NCBI GenBank assembly: GCA_947624365.1
Contig: CANQJY010000061.1
Coordinates: 1 to 5,397, forward strand
DNA from: an uncultured Clostridia bacterium
GTDB taxonomy: Bacteria; Bacillota; Clostridia; TANB77; CAG-508
Length of the DNA stretch: 5,397 nucleotides
Direction of reading: 5' to 3'
The notes beneath the pieces were generated by a model that saw only the letters and a list, made by a program, of their open reading frames with translations, had not been told where the DNA came from and ran no database searches. Below are positions 1-5,397 of the stretch, in pieces. Both the position numbers and the translations under genes were made by a program. The number at the start of each line of letters is the position of its first letter. Within the stretch, counting starts at the first letter, position 1.

Positions 1-487
1 AGTTCTCGTCTGTTCTTAAAAATCCATTTAAGTTTTCTAAAATTGTTACAATAAGAGAAATAGCAATTGCCATTACAATAATTGCTTGTGTTCCTGCACC
101 TACCCAAATAATTATAATTGGTCCTAATGCTACTTTTGGTAAGCTGTTTAATACTACTAAGTATGGGTCTGCTACTTTTGCCAAAAAATTTGACCACCAT
201 AAAATGATGGCAATAACAATTCCCATTGTTGTTCCTAATAAAAATCCAACTACTGTTTCATATGTGGTAACTTGTATGTGTTTTATTAAGTCATTCGCCC
301 CTAAATTAGTAAGTGTTGCCCATATTCTACTTGGTTGACTTGTTATAAAACTATCTATTATTTCTTTATTTGCCATCAATTCCCATATTCCTAAAAATGC
401 AACTAATATAAATATTTGTGTAATTGCTACAAGGATTTTTGTTTTTCTTCTTTTTTGGAGATATTTTTTTCTTTCATTTGTTTCCAT
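1..487 (-). CDS. ABC transporter permease, SsuC/TauC/ThiX type (C-terminus cut by window edge)
   Basis: This is the inner-membrane channel subunit of an ABC importer in the binding-protein-dependent (BPD_transp_1) family. The window shows 162 N-terminal residues of a protein that is usually about 250-270 long. A basic N-terminus (ERKKYLQKRRKTK) precedes a first membrane helix at about residues 18-38. The conserved SQPSRIW stretch follows at 50-56, then helices at about 77-98, 118-130 and 134-150. The segment DPYLVVLNSLPKVALGP (107-123) followed by WVGAG matches the family's typical run before the EAA loop; the EAA loop itself would lie beyond the left edge. The ATG at 485-487 overlaps the end of the upstream ATPase gene by 14 nt and has its own Shine-Dalgarno. 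A second ATG overlapping the ATPase stop (475-477) is in another frame. The overlap implies translational coupling with the ATPase. The family is clear; the substrate (sulfonate, taurine, pyrimidine or other) is not. Confidence 0.9.
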   Translation of the reverse strand, partial: METNERKKYLQKRRKTKILVAITQIFILVAFLGIWELMANKEIIDSFITSQPSRIWATLTNLGANDLIKHIQVTTYETVVGFLLGTTMGIVIAIILWWSNFLAKVADPYLVVLNSLPKVALGPIIIIWVGAGTQAIIVMAIAISLIVTILENLNGFLRTDEN

Positions 488-1247
488 CAACTCCCAACTC
501 CTTCCATAATGTATTAAAATATTGGCTAAATTTAGGACTTTCTCGGCAGTTAATTGGATTTCTTTCTTCTGTATCAAATTCTATTTTATGAATATCCTTA
601 ATTGTTCCTGGTCTTTTACTTAAAACAAATACTCTATCTGACATGCTTATTGCTTCTGATATATCATGTGTAACAATAAGTGCTGTAATATTTTCTTTTC
701 GCAAAATAGAGTATATATCATTTGTTACCATTATTCTCGTTTGATAGTCTAATGCTGAAAATGCTTCATCTAATAATAAAATTTTTGGTTTTATGGCTAA
801 TGTTCTAATTAGTGCTACTCTTTGCCTCATTCCACCAGATAATTCTTGTGGATATTTATCTTTGAATTCATATAAATGATATTTGTGTAATAGACCTTCT
901 ACATATTCTTTACTTTCTTTTGTTTTTATTCCTTTTAATTCTAAACCTAACATCACATTACTCCAAATAGTTCTCCATTCTAATAGACAATCTTTTTGTA
1001 ACATATATCCTATTTGTGTTGATATTCCTTCTATTTTCTCGCCTTGTATATAGATTTCCCCTGTTGTTTTTTCTTCTAATCCACTAATAATTGATAAAAG
1101 TGTGGATTTTCCACATCCACTTGGTCCTATTATACTTACAAATTCACCACTTTTTATTTTGAAATTTATATTTTTTAATGCTTGTATTTCCCCTTTTGGG
1201 GTTTGATAGGTTTTACTAATGTTTTTTACTTCTAATATTTTTTCCAT
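474..1247 (-). CDS. ABC transporter ATP-binding protein, SsuB/TauB/ThiZ type
   Basis: This is the cytoplasmic ATPase subunit that powers uptake through the permease encoded next to it. It has 257 residues, a normal length for the family, and all nucleotide-binding motifs are intact. These are Walker A GPSGCGKST (41-49), Q-loop glutamine Q84 in MLQKDCLLEW, signature LSGGMRQR (136-143), Walker B ILLLDE (156-161), D-loop SALD (164-167) and switch histidine H194 in VTHD. The C-terminal LSKRPGTI (209-216) is typical of the nitrate/sulfonate/taurine/pyrimidine importer group. The ATG at 1247 follows a near-ideal AGGAGG (1253-1258) by 5 nt. It is the first gene after the terminator at 1318-1345, so it probably starts the transporter operon. 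The motif around the Q-loop (YMLQKD.LLEWRT) resembles ATPases I associate with thiamine-precursor (ThiXYZ-like) systems, but that is recollection and not proof of substrate. No TPP riboswitch fits in the short leader. Confidence 0.93.
   Translation of the reverse strand: MEKILEVKNISKTYQTPKGEIQALKNINFKIKSGEFVSIIGPSGCGKSTLLSIISGLEEKTTGEIYIQGEKIEGISTQIGYMLQKDCLLEWRTIWSNVMLGLELKGIKTKESKEYVEGLLHKYHLYEFKDKYPQELSGGMRQRVALIRTLAIKPKILLLDEAFSALDYQTRIMVTNDIYSILRKENITALIVTHDISEAISMSDRVFVLSKRPGTIKDIHKIEFDTEERNPINCRESPKFSQYFNTLWKELGVDGNK
491..505 (-). promoter_or_regulatory. Ribosome binding site of the permease, inside the ATPase gene
   Basis: On the minus strand GGAAGGAG (498-505) lies 10 nt before the permease ATG at 487, and a second purine block GGGAG (491-495) lies 3 nt before it. 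Both are within the last codons of the ATPase gene. They support 487 as the start and the 14-nt gene overlap. Confidence 0.6.
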
Positions 1248-1270
1248 AAGTTCCTCCTTTTCTTTGGTCT

Positions 1271-1276
1271 ATTATA
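1271..1276 (-). promoter_or_regulatory. Putative -10 element of the ABC transporter operon
   Basis: The minus strand carries a perfect TATAAT in the gap between the trmL terminator and the ATPase gene, 23 nt before the ATG. It predicts a start near 1264 and a leader of about 17 nt, just enough for the AGGAGG at 1253-1258. No good -35 stands at the right distance: the best at 16 nt is CAAACA (1293-1298), 3 of 6 matches to TTGACA. A TTGTCA at 1309-1314 is too far away (32 nt). The promoter may be weak or activator-dependent, or the match may be chance in AT-rich DNA. Confidence 0.4.
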
Positions 1277-1317
1277 TTTTATGTTAATTCATTGTTTGGA
1301 GTTACTTTTGACAATAT

Positions 1318-1345
1318 AAAAACCGACTATTTGTAGTCGGCTTTT
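1318..1345 (-). terminator. Intrinsic terminator after trmL
   Basis: Read on the minus strand, CCGACTA (1334-1340), a CAAA loop and TAGTCGG (1323-1329) form a perfect 7-bp GC-rich stem. A G-U pair and four A-U pairs extend it to 12 bp. The right arm runs into TTTTTATATTG, a good U-tract. The left arm's A's overlap the trmL stop codon (1344-1346), so transcription ends almost immediately after the gene. It separates the mfd-methyltransferase block from the ABC transporter operon. The structure is symmetric enough (CTTTTATTT on the plus strand) to work in both directions, but no plus-strand gene is present. Confidence 0.9.
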
Positions 1346-1841
1346 ATTTAAAATATGAACTAATTTGTTCTAAGTTCTCAAAATTCTTCTGTCTACATAT
1401 ATCATATGCAACTATTGCTACAGAATTTGATAAATTTAGTGATCGTAAAGTTTCTCTCATTGGTATTCTAATTGTTTTATCAATATATTTTTTTAGAATA
1501 TCCTCTGGTAATCCTTTTGTTTCTCTCCCAAATAAAATAAAAATTTCGTCCATGTTTTTATATTGTGGCTCTGTATATACATGTTTTCCTTTTGTTGTAA
1601 CAAAAAACATATTATTTTTTTCGGGTGGATATGTTTGTAAGAATTCTTCAAATGATATATATTCTTCTATTTCTAGTTTATCCCAATAGTCTAAACCTGC
1701 TCTTTTTATCGCTTTTTCTGATATACTAAATCCTAATGGATGTACTAAATGTAATTTTGCTCCAATAGCTGCACAAGTTCTTGCAATATTTCCTGTGTTT
1801 TGCGGAATTTCTGGATTCACTAATACAATGTTTAATTTCAT
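1344..1841 (-). CDS. trmL: tRNA (cytidine/uridine-34 2'-O)-methyltransferase TrmL
   Basis: This SPOUT-class methyltransferase transfers a methyl group from S-adenosylmethionine to the ribose 2'-OH of the wobble nucleotide (position 34) in tRNA-Leu isoacceptors. In older Bacillus annotation the family is CspR. It has 165 residues, the full length of this single-domain family, with no extra RNA-binding extension. All three SPOUT motifs are visible: PEIPQNTGNIARTCA (10-24), LFGRETKGLP (103-112) and IRIPM...RSLNLSNSVAI (125-143). The last two build the knotted SAM-binding site, and the first carries the conserved N and R used in catalysis. The ATG at 1841 has AAGGAA at 1851-1856, 9 nt upstream. 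The gene lies 48 nt after the TrmH/RlmB-type gene, has its own consensus promoter and ends in the terminator. Function is assigned by family; nothing looks degraded. Confidence 0.95.
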   Translation of the reverse strand: MKLNIVLVNPEIPQNTGNIARTCAAIGAKLHLVHPLGFSISEKAIKRAGLDYWDKLEIEEYISFEEFLQTYPPEKNNMFFVTTKGKHVYTEPQYKNMDEIFILFGRETKGLPEDILKKYIDKTIRIPMRETLRSLNLSNSVAIVAYDICRQKNFENLEQISSYFK

Positions 1842-1864
1842 TTTACTATATTCCTTTTGCGTTT

Positions 1865-1893
1865 ATTATATTGTAATATCACATTTTTGTCAA
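1865..1893 (-). promoter_or_regulatory. Consensus sigma-A promoter for trmL
   Basis: The minus strand has TTGACA (1888-1893), exactly 17 nt, then TATAAT (1865-1870): both hexamers and the spacing match the housekeeping consensus perfectly. The predicted start is near 1858, giving a leader of about 17 nt that contains the AAGGAA ribosome site. The -35 hexamer overlaps the TGA stop of the upstream methyltransferase gene (1890-1892). trmL can therefore be made independently of mfd and the gene between. Confidence 0.75.
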
Positions 1894-2684
1894 TCTCTAT
1901 TTAAATTTTGTCTAACATACTCATATGCAATAATTCCTGTTGCAACTGACGCATTTAAACTTTCAGTTTTTCCTAACATAGGAATTTTTACTTTTTTGTC
2001 TGCTATATCTTGTATTTGTGTTGATACACCATTTGCTTCATTCCCAATAACAATAACTTTTTTATGATAAACAATATCATAAATACTTTTATCAGTTTGT
2101 AGAGATGTAACTAAAATTTCATATTTATGTTTTTTGATTTCTTTTAATGTTTTTGCCAAATCTTCACATTCAATAATTTTTACTCTGAAAATAGCTCCCA
2201 TTGTAGAGCGAACTACTTTCGGATTAAATACATCTGCCGTACCTTTTGATACTAATATTTGTGTTAATCCTATGCTATCTATAGTCCTTAAAATCGTTCC
2301 CAAATTTCCTGGATCTTGAATATCATCTAATGCAATTATAATATCTTCATCATATTTGATTTCTTGATTTGGATTTGTTTTTTCTAAAATTGCAATTATT
2401 CCTTGTGGTGCTACTACACTTGTTATACTTTCAAATACTTTTTTTGTAACATAAATACATTCATATTTGGCTATTTCATACATTAAATCTTTAGGAATTG
2501 CTTCTATTTTTTCACAATCATCACATATTATAATTTGATTTATTTTAACTTTTTCTTGTATTGCTTCTTCAATTAGTTTTATTCCTTCTACTATATATTC
2601 ATTGCTTAAATCTCTATACTTTTTGTCTTTTAATTTTTTTATATGTTTGATGTATTCATTTTCTTTACTTGATATTGTTTGCAT
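1890..2684 (-). CDS. TrmH/RlmB-family RNA 2'-O-methyltransferase (SPOUT)
   Basis: This SAM-dependent enzyme methylates a ribose 2'-OH in rRNA or tRNA. It has 264 residues, the usual length for two-domain family members. The N-terminal part (about 1-105) looks like the L30e-like substrate-binding domain (KYRDLSNEYIVEGIKLIEEA at 22-41, ending VAPQGIIAILE at 91-101). The C-terminal part is the SPOUT catalytic domain. Motif 1 is DIQDPGNLGTILRTIDSIG (121-139), followed by VRSTMGAIFRV (158-168), motif 2 VIGNEANGV (212-220) and motif 3 KIPMLGKTESLNASVATGI (233-251). The conserved Asn, Arg, Glu and Ser-Leu-Asn residues are all present. The ATG at 2684 follows AGAGGA (2691-2696) by 6 nt. It sits 46 nt after mfd and is probably cotranscribed with it. 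The exact target nucleotide (for example 23S G2251 as in RlmB, or another site as in TsnR/YsgA-like relatives) cannot be decided from sequence alone, so no symbol is given. Confidence 0.92.
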   Translation of the reverse strand: MQTISSKENEYIKHIKKLKDKKYRDLSNEYIVEGIKLIEEAIQEKVKINQIIICDDCEKIEAIPKDLMYEIAKYECIYVTKKVFESITSVVAPQGIIAILEKTNPNQEIKYDEDIIIALDDIQDPGNLGTILRTIDSIGLTQILVSKGTADVFNPKVVRSTMGAIFRVKIIECEDLAKTLKEIKKHKYEILVTSLQTDKSIYDIVYHKKVIVIGNEANGVSTQIQDIADKKVKIPMLGKTESLNASVATGIIAYEYVRQNLNRD

Positions 2685-2730
2685 ATTTTTTCCTCTCTCC
2701 TTATTTTATTTTGCACTATTGCAAGCTATT

Positions 2731-4158
2731 TTATACTTTCAAATCCTTTAAAAAATTAGTTACATCATTTAAAATTTGCCTCTCATTTGTTGTCCCTATT
2801 TTTAATGTAATCATTGGTTTAACACCTGGTTGAAATTTAATTTGATTTTTATATTTTTCTACTAATTTTATTACATCAACTGTAAATTTACTTTGTTCAA
2901 ATGTAAATACAACTGATGTTCCTTTACTTGTAATTTTTGTAATATAAAATGGTTTAGCTAAATATTTTATTCTTGCTATATATAATAGATTTTCTAACTC
3001 TCCTGGCATATTGCCGAATCTATCAATAATTTCATCTACAACTTTTTCTATATCTTTTTCGTTTTTACACAATGCAATATTTTGGTATATTTCTATTTTT
3101 TGACTACTATCTTCAATATACTCATCAGGAATATATCTAGTTACATTTAAATCAATTAGTAAATCAATATCTGGTTCTATTTCAATTCCTTTCATTTCTT
3201 TGACAACTTCATCTAATAGATTACAATATGTATCATATCCTACTTGCTCTAAATGGCCTGATTGAATTTCTCCTAATAGACTTCCTGCACCTCTAATTTC
3301 TAAATCTCTCATGGCAATCTTAAACCCTGAACCAAATTCAGTGAATTCTTTAATTGCTTTTAGTCTTTTATCTGCCACTTCTGATAACATTTTATCTCTT
3401 TTATATGTTATATACGCATATGCCTGCCTGTCACTTCTACCTACTCTTCCACGAATTTGATATAATTGTGCTAGACCCATTCTATCCGCATTTTCTACAA
3501 TAATTGTATTTGCATTTGGAATATCAATTCCTGATTCTAAAATTGTAGTACATACTAATACATTAGTCTTCTTATCAATGAAATCTTGCATAATATCTTC
3601 AATTTCTCTTCCTGTCATACGCCCATGTGCATATGTAACATTTGCTTCTGGCACAAGTTTTGAAATATCATCTGCTTTTTTTTGAATATTTTCTATATTG
3701 TTGAAAATGTAAAATACTTGCCCATCTCTTTCTATTTCTTTAATTATTGCTTCTCTAATTACTTCTGTATCATATTCTAATACATATGTCTGAACTGGCT
3801 TTCTATTTTGTGGTGGTTCATATATTACTGACATATCTCTAATTCCTACAATAGACATATGCATTGTTCTAGGAATTGGTGTTGCAGTCATTGTTAATAC
3901 ATCAATATTGGCTTTGTATTGTTTGATTTTTTCTTTTGCTTTTACTCCAAATCGATGTTCTTCATCTATAATTAATAAGCCAATATCTTTAAATTCTACA
4001 TCTTTGCTCAACATTCTATGAGTTCCAATTACAATATCAACTTGTCCTAATGCTAATTTTTTTAATACTTCTTTTTGGTATTTGGCTGTTTTAAATCTAT
4101 TTAATATTTCTACTCTAATAGGAAAATCTTTCATTCTATTTTTAAATTCTTCATATTG
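2731..4158 (-). CDS. mfd: Mfd fragment downstream of the stop: helicase motifs II-VI, TRG motif and C-terminal domain
   Basis: The frame continues directly after the stop. The first available ATG is at 4134, eight codons on, and has no convincing Shine-Dalgarno before it (only GAAGAA-like purines), so efficient re-initiation is doubtful. Counting from that Met, motif II is DEEHRFG (57-63) and motif III TATPIPRTMHMS (83-94). Motif V TTILESGIDIPNANTIIV is at 196-213 and motif VI QLYQIRGRVGRS at 223-234. The RecG/Mfd TRG signature RDLEIRGAGSLLGEIQSGH is at 276-294, followed by the C-terminal domain that in Mfd masks the UvrA-binding surface (about 320-467). Every catalytic residue I can check is present. 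Without lobe 1 this piece has no P-loop and could not hydrolyse ATP on its own. Confidence 0.85.
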   Translation of the reverse strand, partial: QYEEFKNRMKDFPIRVEILNRFKTAKYQKEVLKKLALGQVDIVIGTHRMLSKDVEFKDIGLLIIDEEHRFGVKAKEKIKQYKANIDVLTMTATPIPRTMHMSIVGIRDMSVIYEPPQNRKPVQTYVLEYDTEVIREAIIKEIERDGQVFYIFNNIENIQKKADDISKLVPEANVTYAHGRMTGREIEDIMQDFIDKKTNVLVCTTILESGIDIPNANTIIVENADRMGLAQLYQIRGRVGRSDRQAYAYITYKRDKMLSEVADKRLKAIKEFTEFGSGFKIAMRDLEIRGAGSLLGEIQSGHLEQVGYDTYCNLLDEVVKEMKGIEIEPDIDLLIDLNVTRYIPDEYIEDSSQKIEIYQNIALCKNEKDIEKVVDEIIDRFGNMPGELENLLYIARIKYLAKPFYITKITSKGTSVVFTFEQSKFTVDVIKLVEKYKNQIKFQPGVKPMITLKIGTTNERQILNDVTNFLKDLKV

Positions 4159-5397
4159 TTATTGTGCTAATACAGTTGTTGGTACTAAGTATGCTACTTG
4201 TTTTTGGTCCATTACTGCTTTAAATGCTGCACGAATTGCAACTTCTGTTTTTCCATATCCTACATCACCACATAGTAGCCTATCCATTGGTTTTGACTGT
4301 TCCATATCTTTTTTTACTTCTTCAATACATCTTAATTGATCTTCTGTTTCTTGATATGGAAATTGGTCTTCAAATTGTGTTTGCCATGGAGTATCTTTAC
4401 TAAAACTAAATCCTTTTGTTTTTTCTCTTTTTGCATATAATTCAATGAGTTCTTTTGCTACTTCTCGTAAATTTTTCTTGACTCTTGCTTTAGTTTCTCT
4501 CCAATCTTTGCTTCCTAGTTTGTTGATTTTGGGTGCTAATCCATCTCCACCAATATATTTTCGAATAGAGTCTAATTGGTTTGTTGGAACATATAGAACA
4601 TCTTCATTCTGGTATTTTAGCTTTATGTAGTCTTTTGTTGTTCCATCTGCTGTAATTGTATTTACTCCAATATATATACCAATCCCATAGTTTTTATGTA
4701 CAACATAATCTCCTACTTTTAAATCTGCAAATACAACTTTTTCTCCTTCTTTATAGGCTTGGTTGGCAAATTTCTTTTTTCTTTTTCCTCCATCAATTAG
4801 TTCATCTGCTGAAATTACTACTTGTGCTATTTCAGTGTTAATATAGCCTTCTGTTAATTTTCCAATAGTAATTGTTACTATTTGCTGATTAGCTTTTACA
4901 ATAATTGTTTTATCTAACTTTTCTTCTATTTTACTGATTATATCTTGTTTCTGTAATATTTCTTGCATTTTTTTGGCTTTTTCTTTGTTTGATACAACGA
5001 TATATATATTCATTGATTTTTGTATATTTTTCTTAATGTCTTGAAATAATGCTTCAATTTCATTTTTATAATATGTAATTTCTTTATATTGAAATTCATA
5101 TTCTTGTATTGATTGTTTTATTTTTGTATCTTGTTTTTCAAGATATATAATTGTTTTTTCGTTTTTTTCAAATTCGCTTTCTATTATATTATATGGTTTT
5201 ATATTAGTAATAGCTTGTGGTACAATTTTTTCTTTTTCAATAAGTACTTTTATTATATTATCCATGTCTGTTATAATATTTTTTTCCCTTTGCTTTACCT
5301 TATTTGTTTCATCTATTGCAATAATATACTGATTATTTAAATAGTCTAATAAAGTTTCTTGTTTACTATAAAAACAGTCAAAATATTTATCTATTTT
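4159..5397 (-). CDS. mfd: Mfd fragment upstream of the stop: RNA-polymerase-interacting domain and helicase motifs I/Ia
   Basis: The frame is open to the right edge, so the ATG at 5265 is internal and not the start. The 44 codons before it read ...KQETLLDYLNNQYIIAIDE..., matching the LLDYL...iiDE stretch of Mfd. Counting from that internal Met, a CarD-like domain covers about 178-238 (DLKVGDYVVHKNYGIGIYIG, then VLYVPTNQLDSIRKY). A linker helix follows with WRETKARVKKNLREVAKEL at 255-273. The Q-motif region FPYQETEDQLRCIEEV is at 302-317, Walker A GDVGYGKTE at 333-341 and motif Ia AYLVPTTVLAQ at 358-368, immediately before TAA. A product ending here would keep the polymerase contact surface and the nucleotide-binding P-loop but lack the DEEH box and all of motor lobe 2. 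It should therefore be unable to translocate. Confidence 0.85.
   Translation of the reverse strand, partial: KIDKYFDCFYSKQETLLDYLNNQYIIAIDETNKVKQREKNIITDMDNIIKVLIEKEKIVPQAITNIKPYNIIESEFEKNEKTIIYLEKQDTKIKQSIQEYEFQYKEITYYKNEIEALFQDIKKNIQKSMNIYIVVSNKEKAKKMQEILQKQDIISKIEEKLDKTIIVKANQQIVTITIGKLTEGYINTEIAQVVISADELIDGGKRKKKFANQAYKEGEKVVFADLKVGDYVVHKNYGIGIYIGVNTITADGTTKDYIKLKYQNEDVLYVPTNQLDSIRKYIGGDGLAPKINKLGSKDWRETKARVKKNLREVAKELIELYAKREKTKGFSFSKDTPWQTQFEDQFPYQETEDQLRCIEEVKKDMEQSKPMDRLLCGDVGYGKTEVAIRAAFKAVMDQKQVAYLVPTTVLAQ

Larger units (their letters stand above)
2731..5397 (-). pseudogene. mfd: mfd, transcription-repair coupling factor, interrupted by one in-frame stop (N-terminus beyond window)
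   Basis: Mfd is the cytoplasmic ATP-driven DNA translocase that pushes stalled RNA polymerase off damaged DNA and recruits UvrA. The same reading frame runs from the right edge to the TAA at 2731-2733, covering 888 residue positions. With roughly 280 N-terminal residues outside the window this fits the usual length of about 1150-1180. The order is: end of the N-terminal UvrB-like region, the CarD-like RNA-polymerase-interacting domain, a superfamily 2 helicase core with motifs I to VI, the TRG motif and the C-terminal domain. The only defect is a TAA at 4159-4161, between VLAQ and QYEEFKNRMKDFP, where the family has VLAQQ. No frameshift or other stop is seen and all motifs on both sides are conserved, so decay, if real, is recent. 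It may instead be a sequencing error. It is the first gene visible in the block that continues into the two methyltransferases. Confidence 0.85.

Noticed and set aside
1292..1316. ATTGT-N15-ACAAT inverted repeat upstream of the transporter operon
   Set aside because: The half-sites are 5 bp and far apart in AT-rich DNA, with no match to an operator I can name. Chance occurrence is likely.
1795..2067. Plus-strand 90-codon open frame
   Set aside because: It lies opposite trmL and the TrmH/RlmB-type gene, is rich in Phe/Ile/Cys as expected for the reverse of an A-rich coding strand, and resembles no family. The other plus-strand frames (2134-2319, 4082-4339, 4445-4630, 4656-4841, 5113-5340) are antisense shadows of the same kind.
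2711..2724. Inverted repeat TTGCA-CTAT-TGCAA in the gap between mfd and the TrmH/RlmB-type gene
   Set aside because: The stem is only 5 bp and no U-tract follows on the minus strand, so it is not a terminator. It is too short and AT-rich to be called an operator.
4132..4134. ATG at 4134 as the start of a genuine separate helicase gene
   Set aside because: It has no ribosome binding site, lies in frame eight codons after the stop, and the protein would begin in the middle of a helicase lobe without a P-loop. It is the continuation of mfd.
4159..4161. TAA reassigned to glutamine, or a programmed leaky stop (context CAA-TAA-CAA resembles the TMV-type readthrough signal)
   Set aside because: TAA is a normal terminator for trmL (followed by an intrinsic terminator) and for mfd itself, so reassignment is unlikely. 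The flanking CAA codons are simply the conserved glutamine run of the Mfd motif, so the context resemblance is probably coincidence.
5263..5265. ATG at 5265 as the true start of mfd
   Set aside because: The frame stays open for 44 more codons to the window edge, those codons encode recognisable Mfd sequence (LLDYL...IDE), and there is no ribosome site before 5265.

Overview
The window is strongly AT-rich and every recognisable gene lies on the minus strand, so it reads from right to left. AT-ending codons (AGA, ATA, AAA, TTA), strong AGGAGG-type ribosome binding sites, short spacers and the gene families present suggest a low-GC Firmicute, probably a clostridial or related anaerobe. The species cannot be named from this sequence. 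The minus (coding) strand is rich in A and the plus strand in T, a purine bias common on leading-strand genes of such bacteria. TAA ends two genes and TGA ends two others, so the standard bacterial code applies.

Right to left, the first transcription block is mfd (cut by the right edge, about 888 C-terminal residues visible), then a TrmH/RlmB-type SPOUT RNA methyltransferase, then trmL, a second SPOUT methyltransferase for the tRNA wobble position. Gaps are 46 and 48 nt. The block ends in a clear intrinsic terminator overlapping the trmL stop codon. A consensus promoter (TTGACA, 17 nt, TATAAT) between the two methyltransferase genes should also let trmL be transcribed alone.

The second block, left of the terminator, encodes an SsuB/TauB-type ABC ATPase and, overlapping it by 14 nt, the matching inner-membrane permease, which runs off the left edge. 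Together they form the core of an importer for a small solute. The substrate-binding protein is not in the window and the substrate cannot be fixed from what is visible.

The most notable observation is in mfd. The reading frame is intact and well conserved except for one in-frame TAA codon where the family normally has a glutamine, just after helicase motif Ia. It separates motifs I/Ia from motifs II-VI. One C-to-T change (CAA to TAA) explains it. The gene is therefore a very recent nonsense allele, a sequencing or assembly error, or, less likely, a gene that tolerates readthrough. Apart from this the window is ordinary housekeeping and transport content. I found no mobile element, CRISPR array, RNA gene, riboswitch or novel multi-gene system, and no gene-free stretch above 100 nt.
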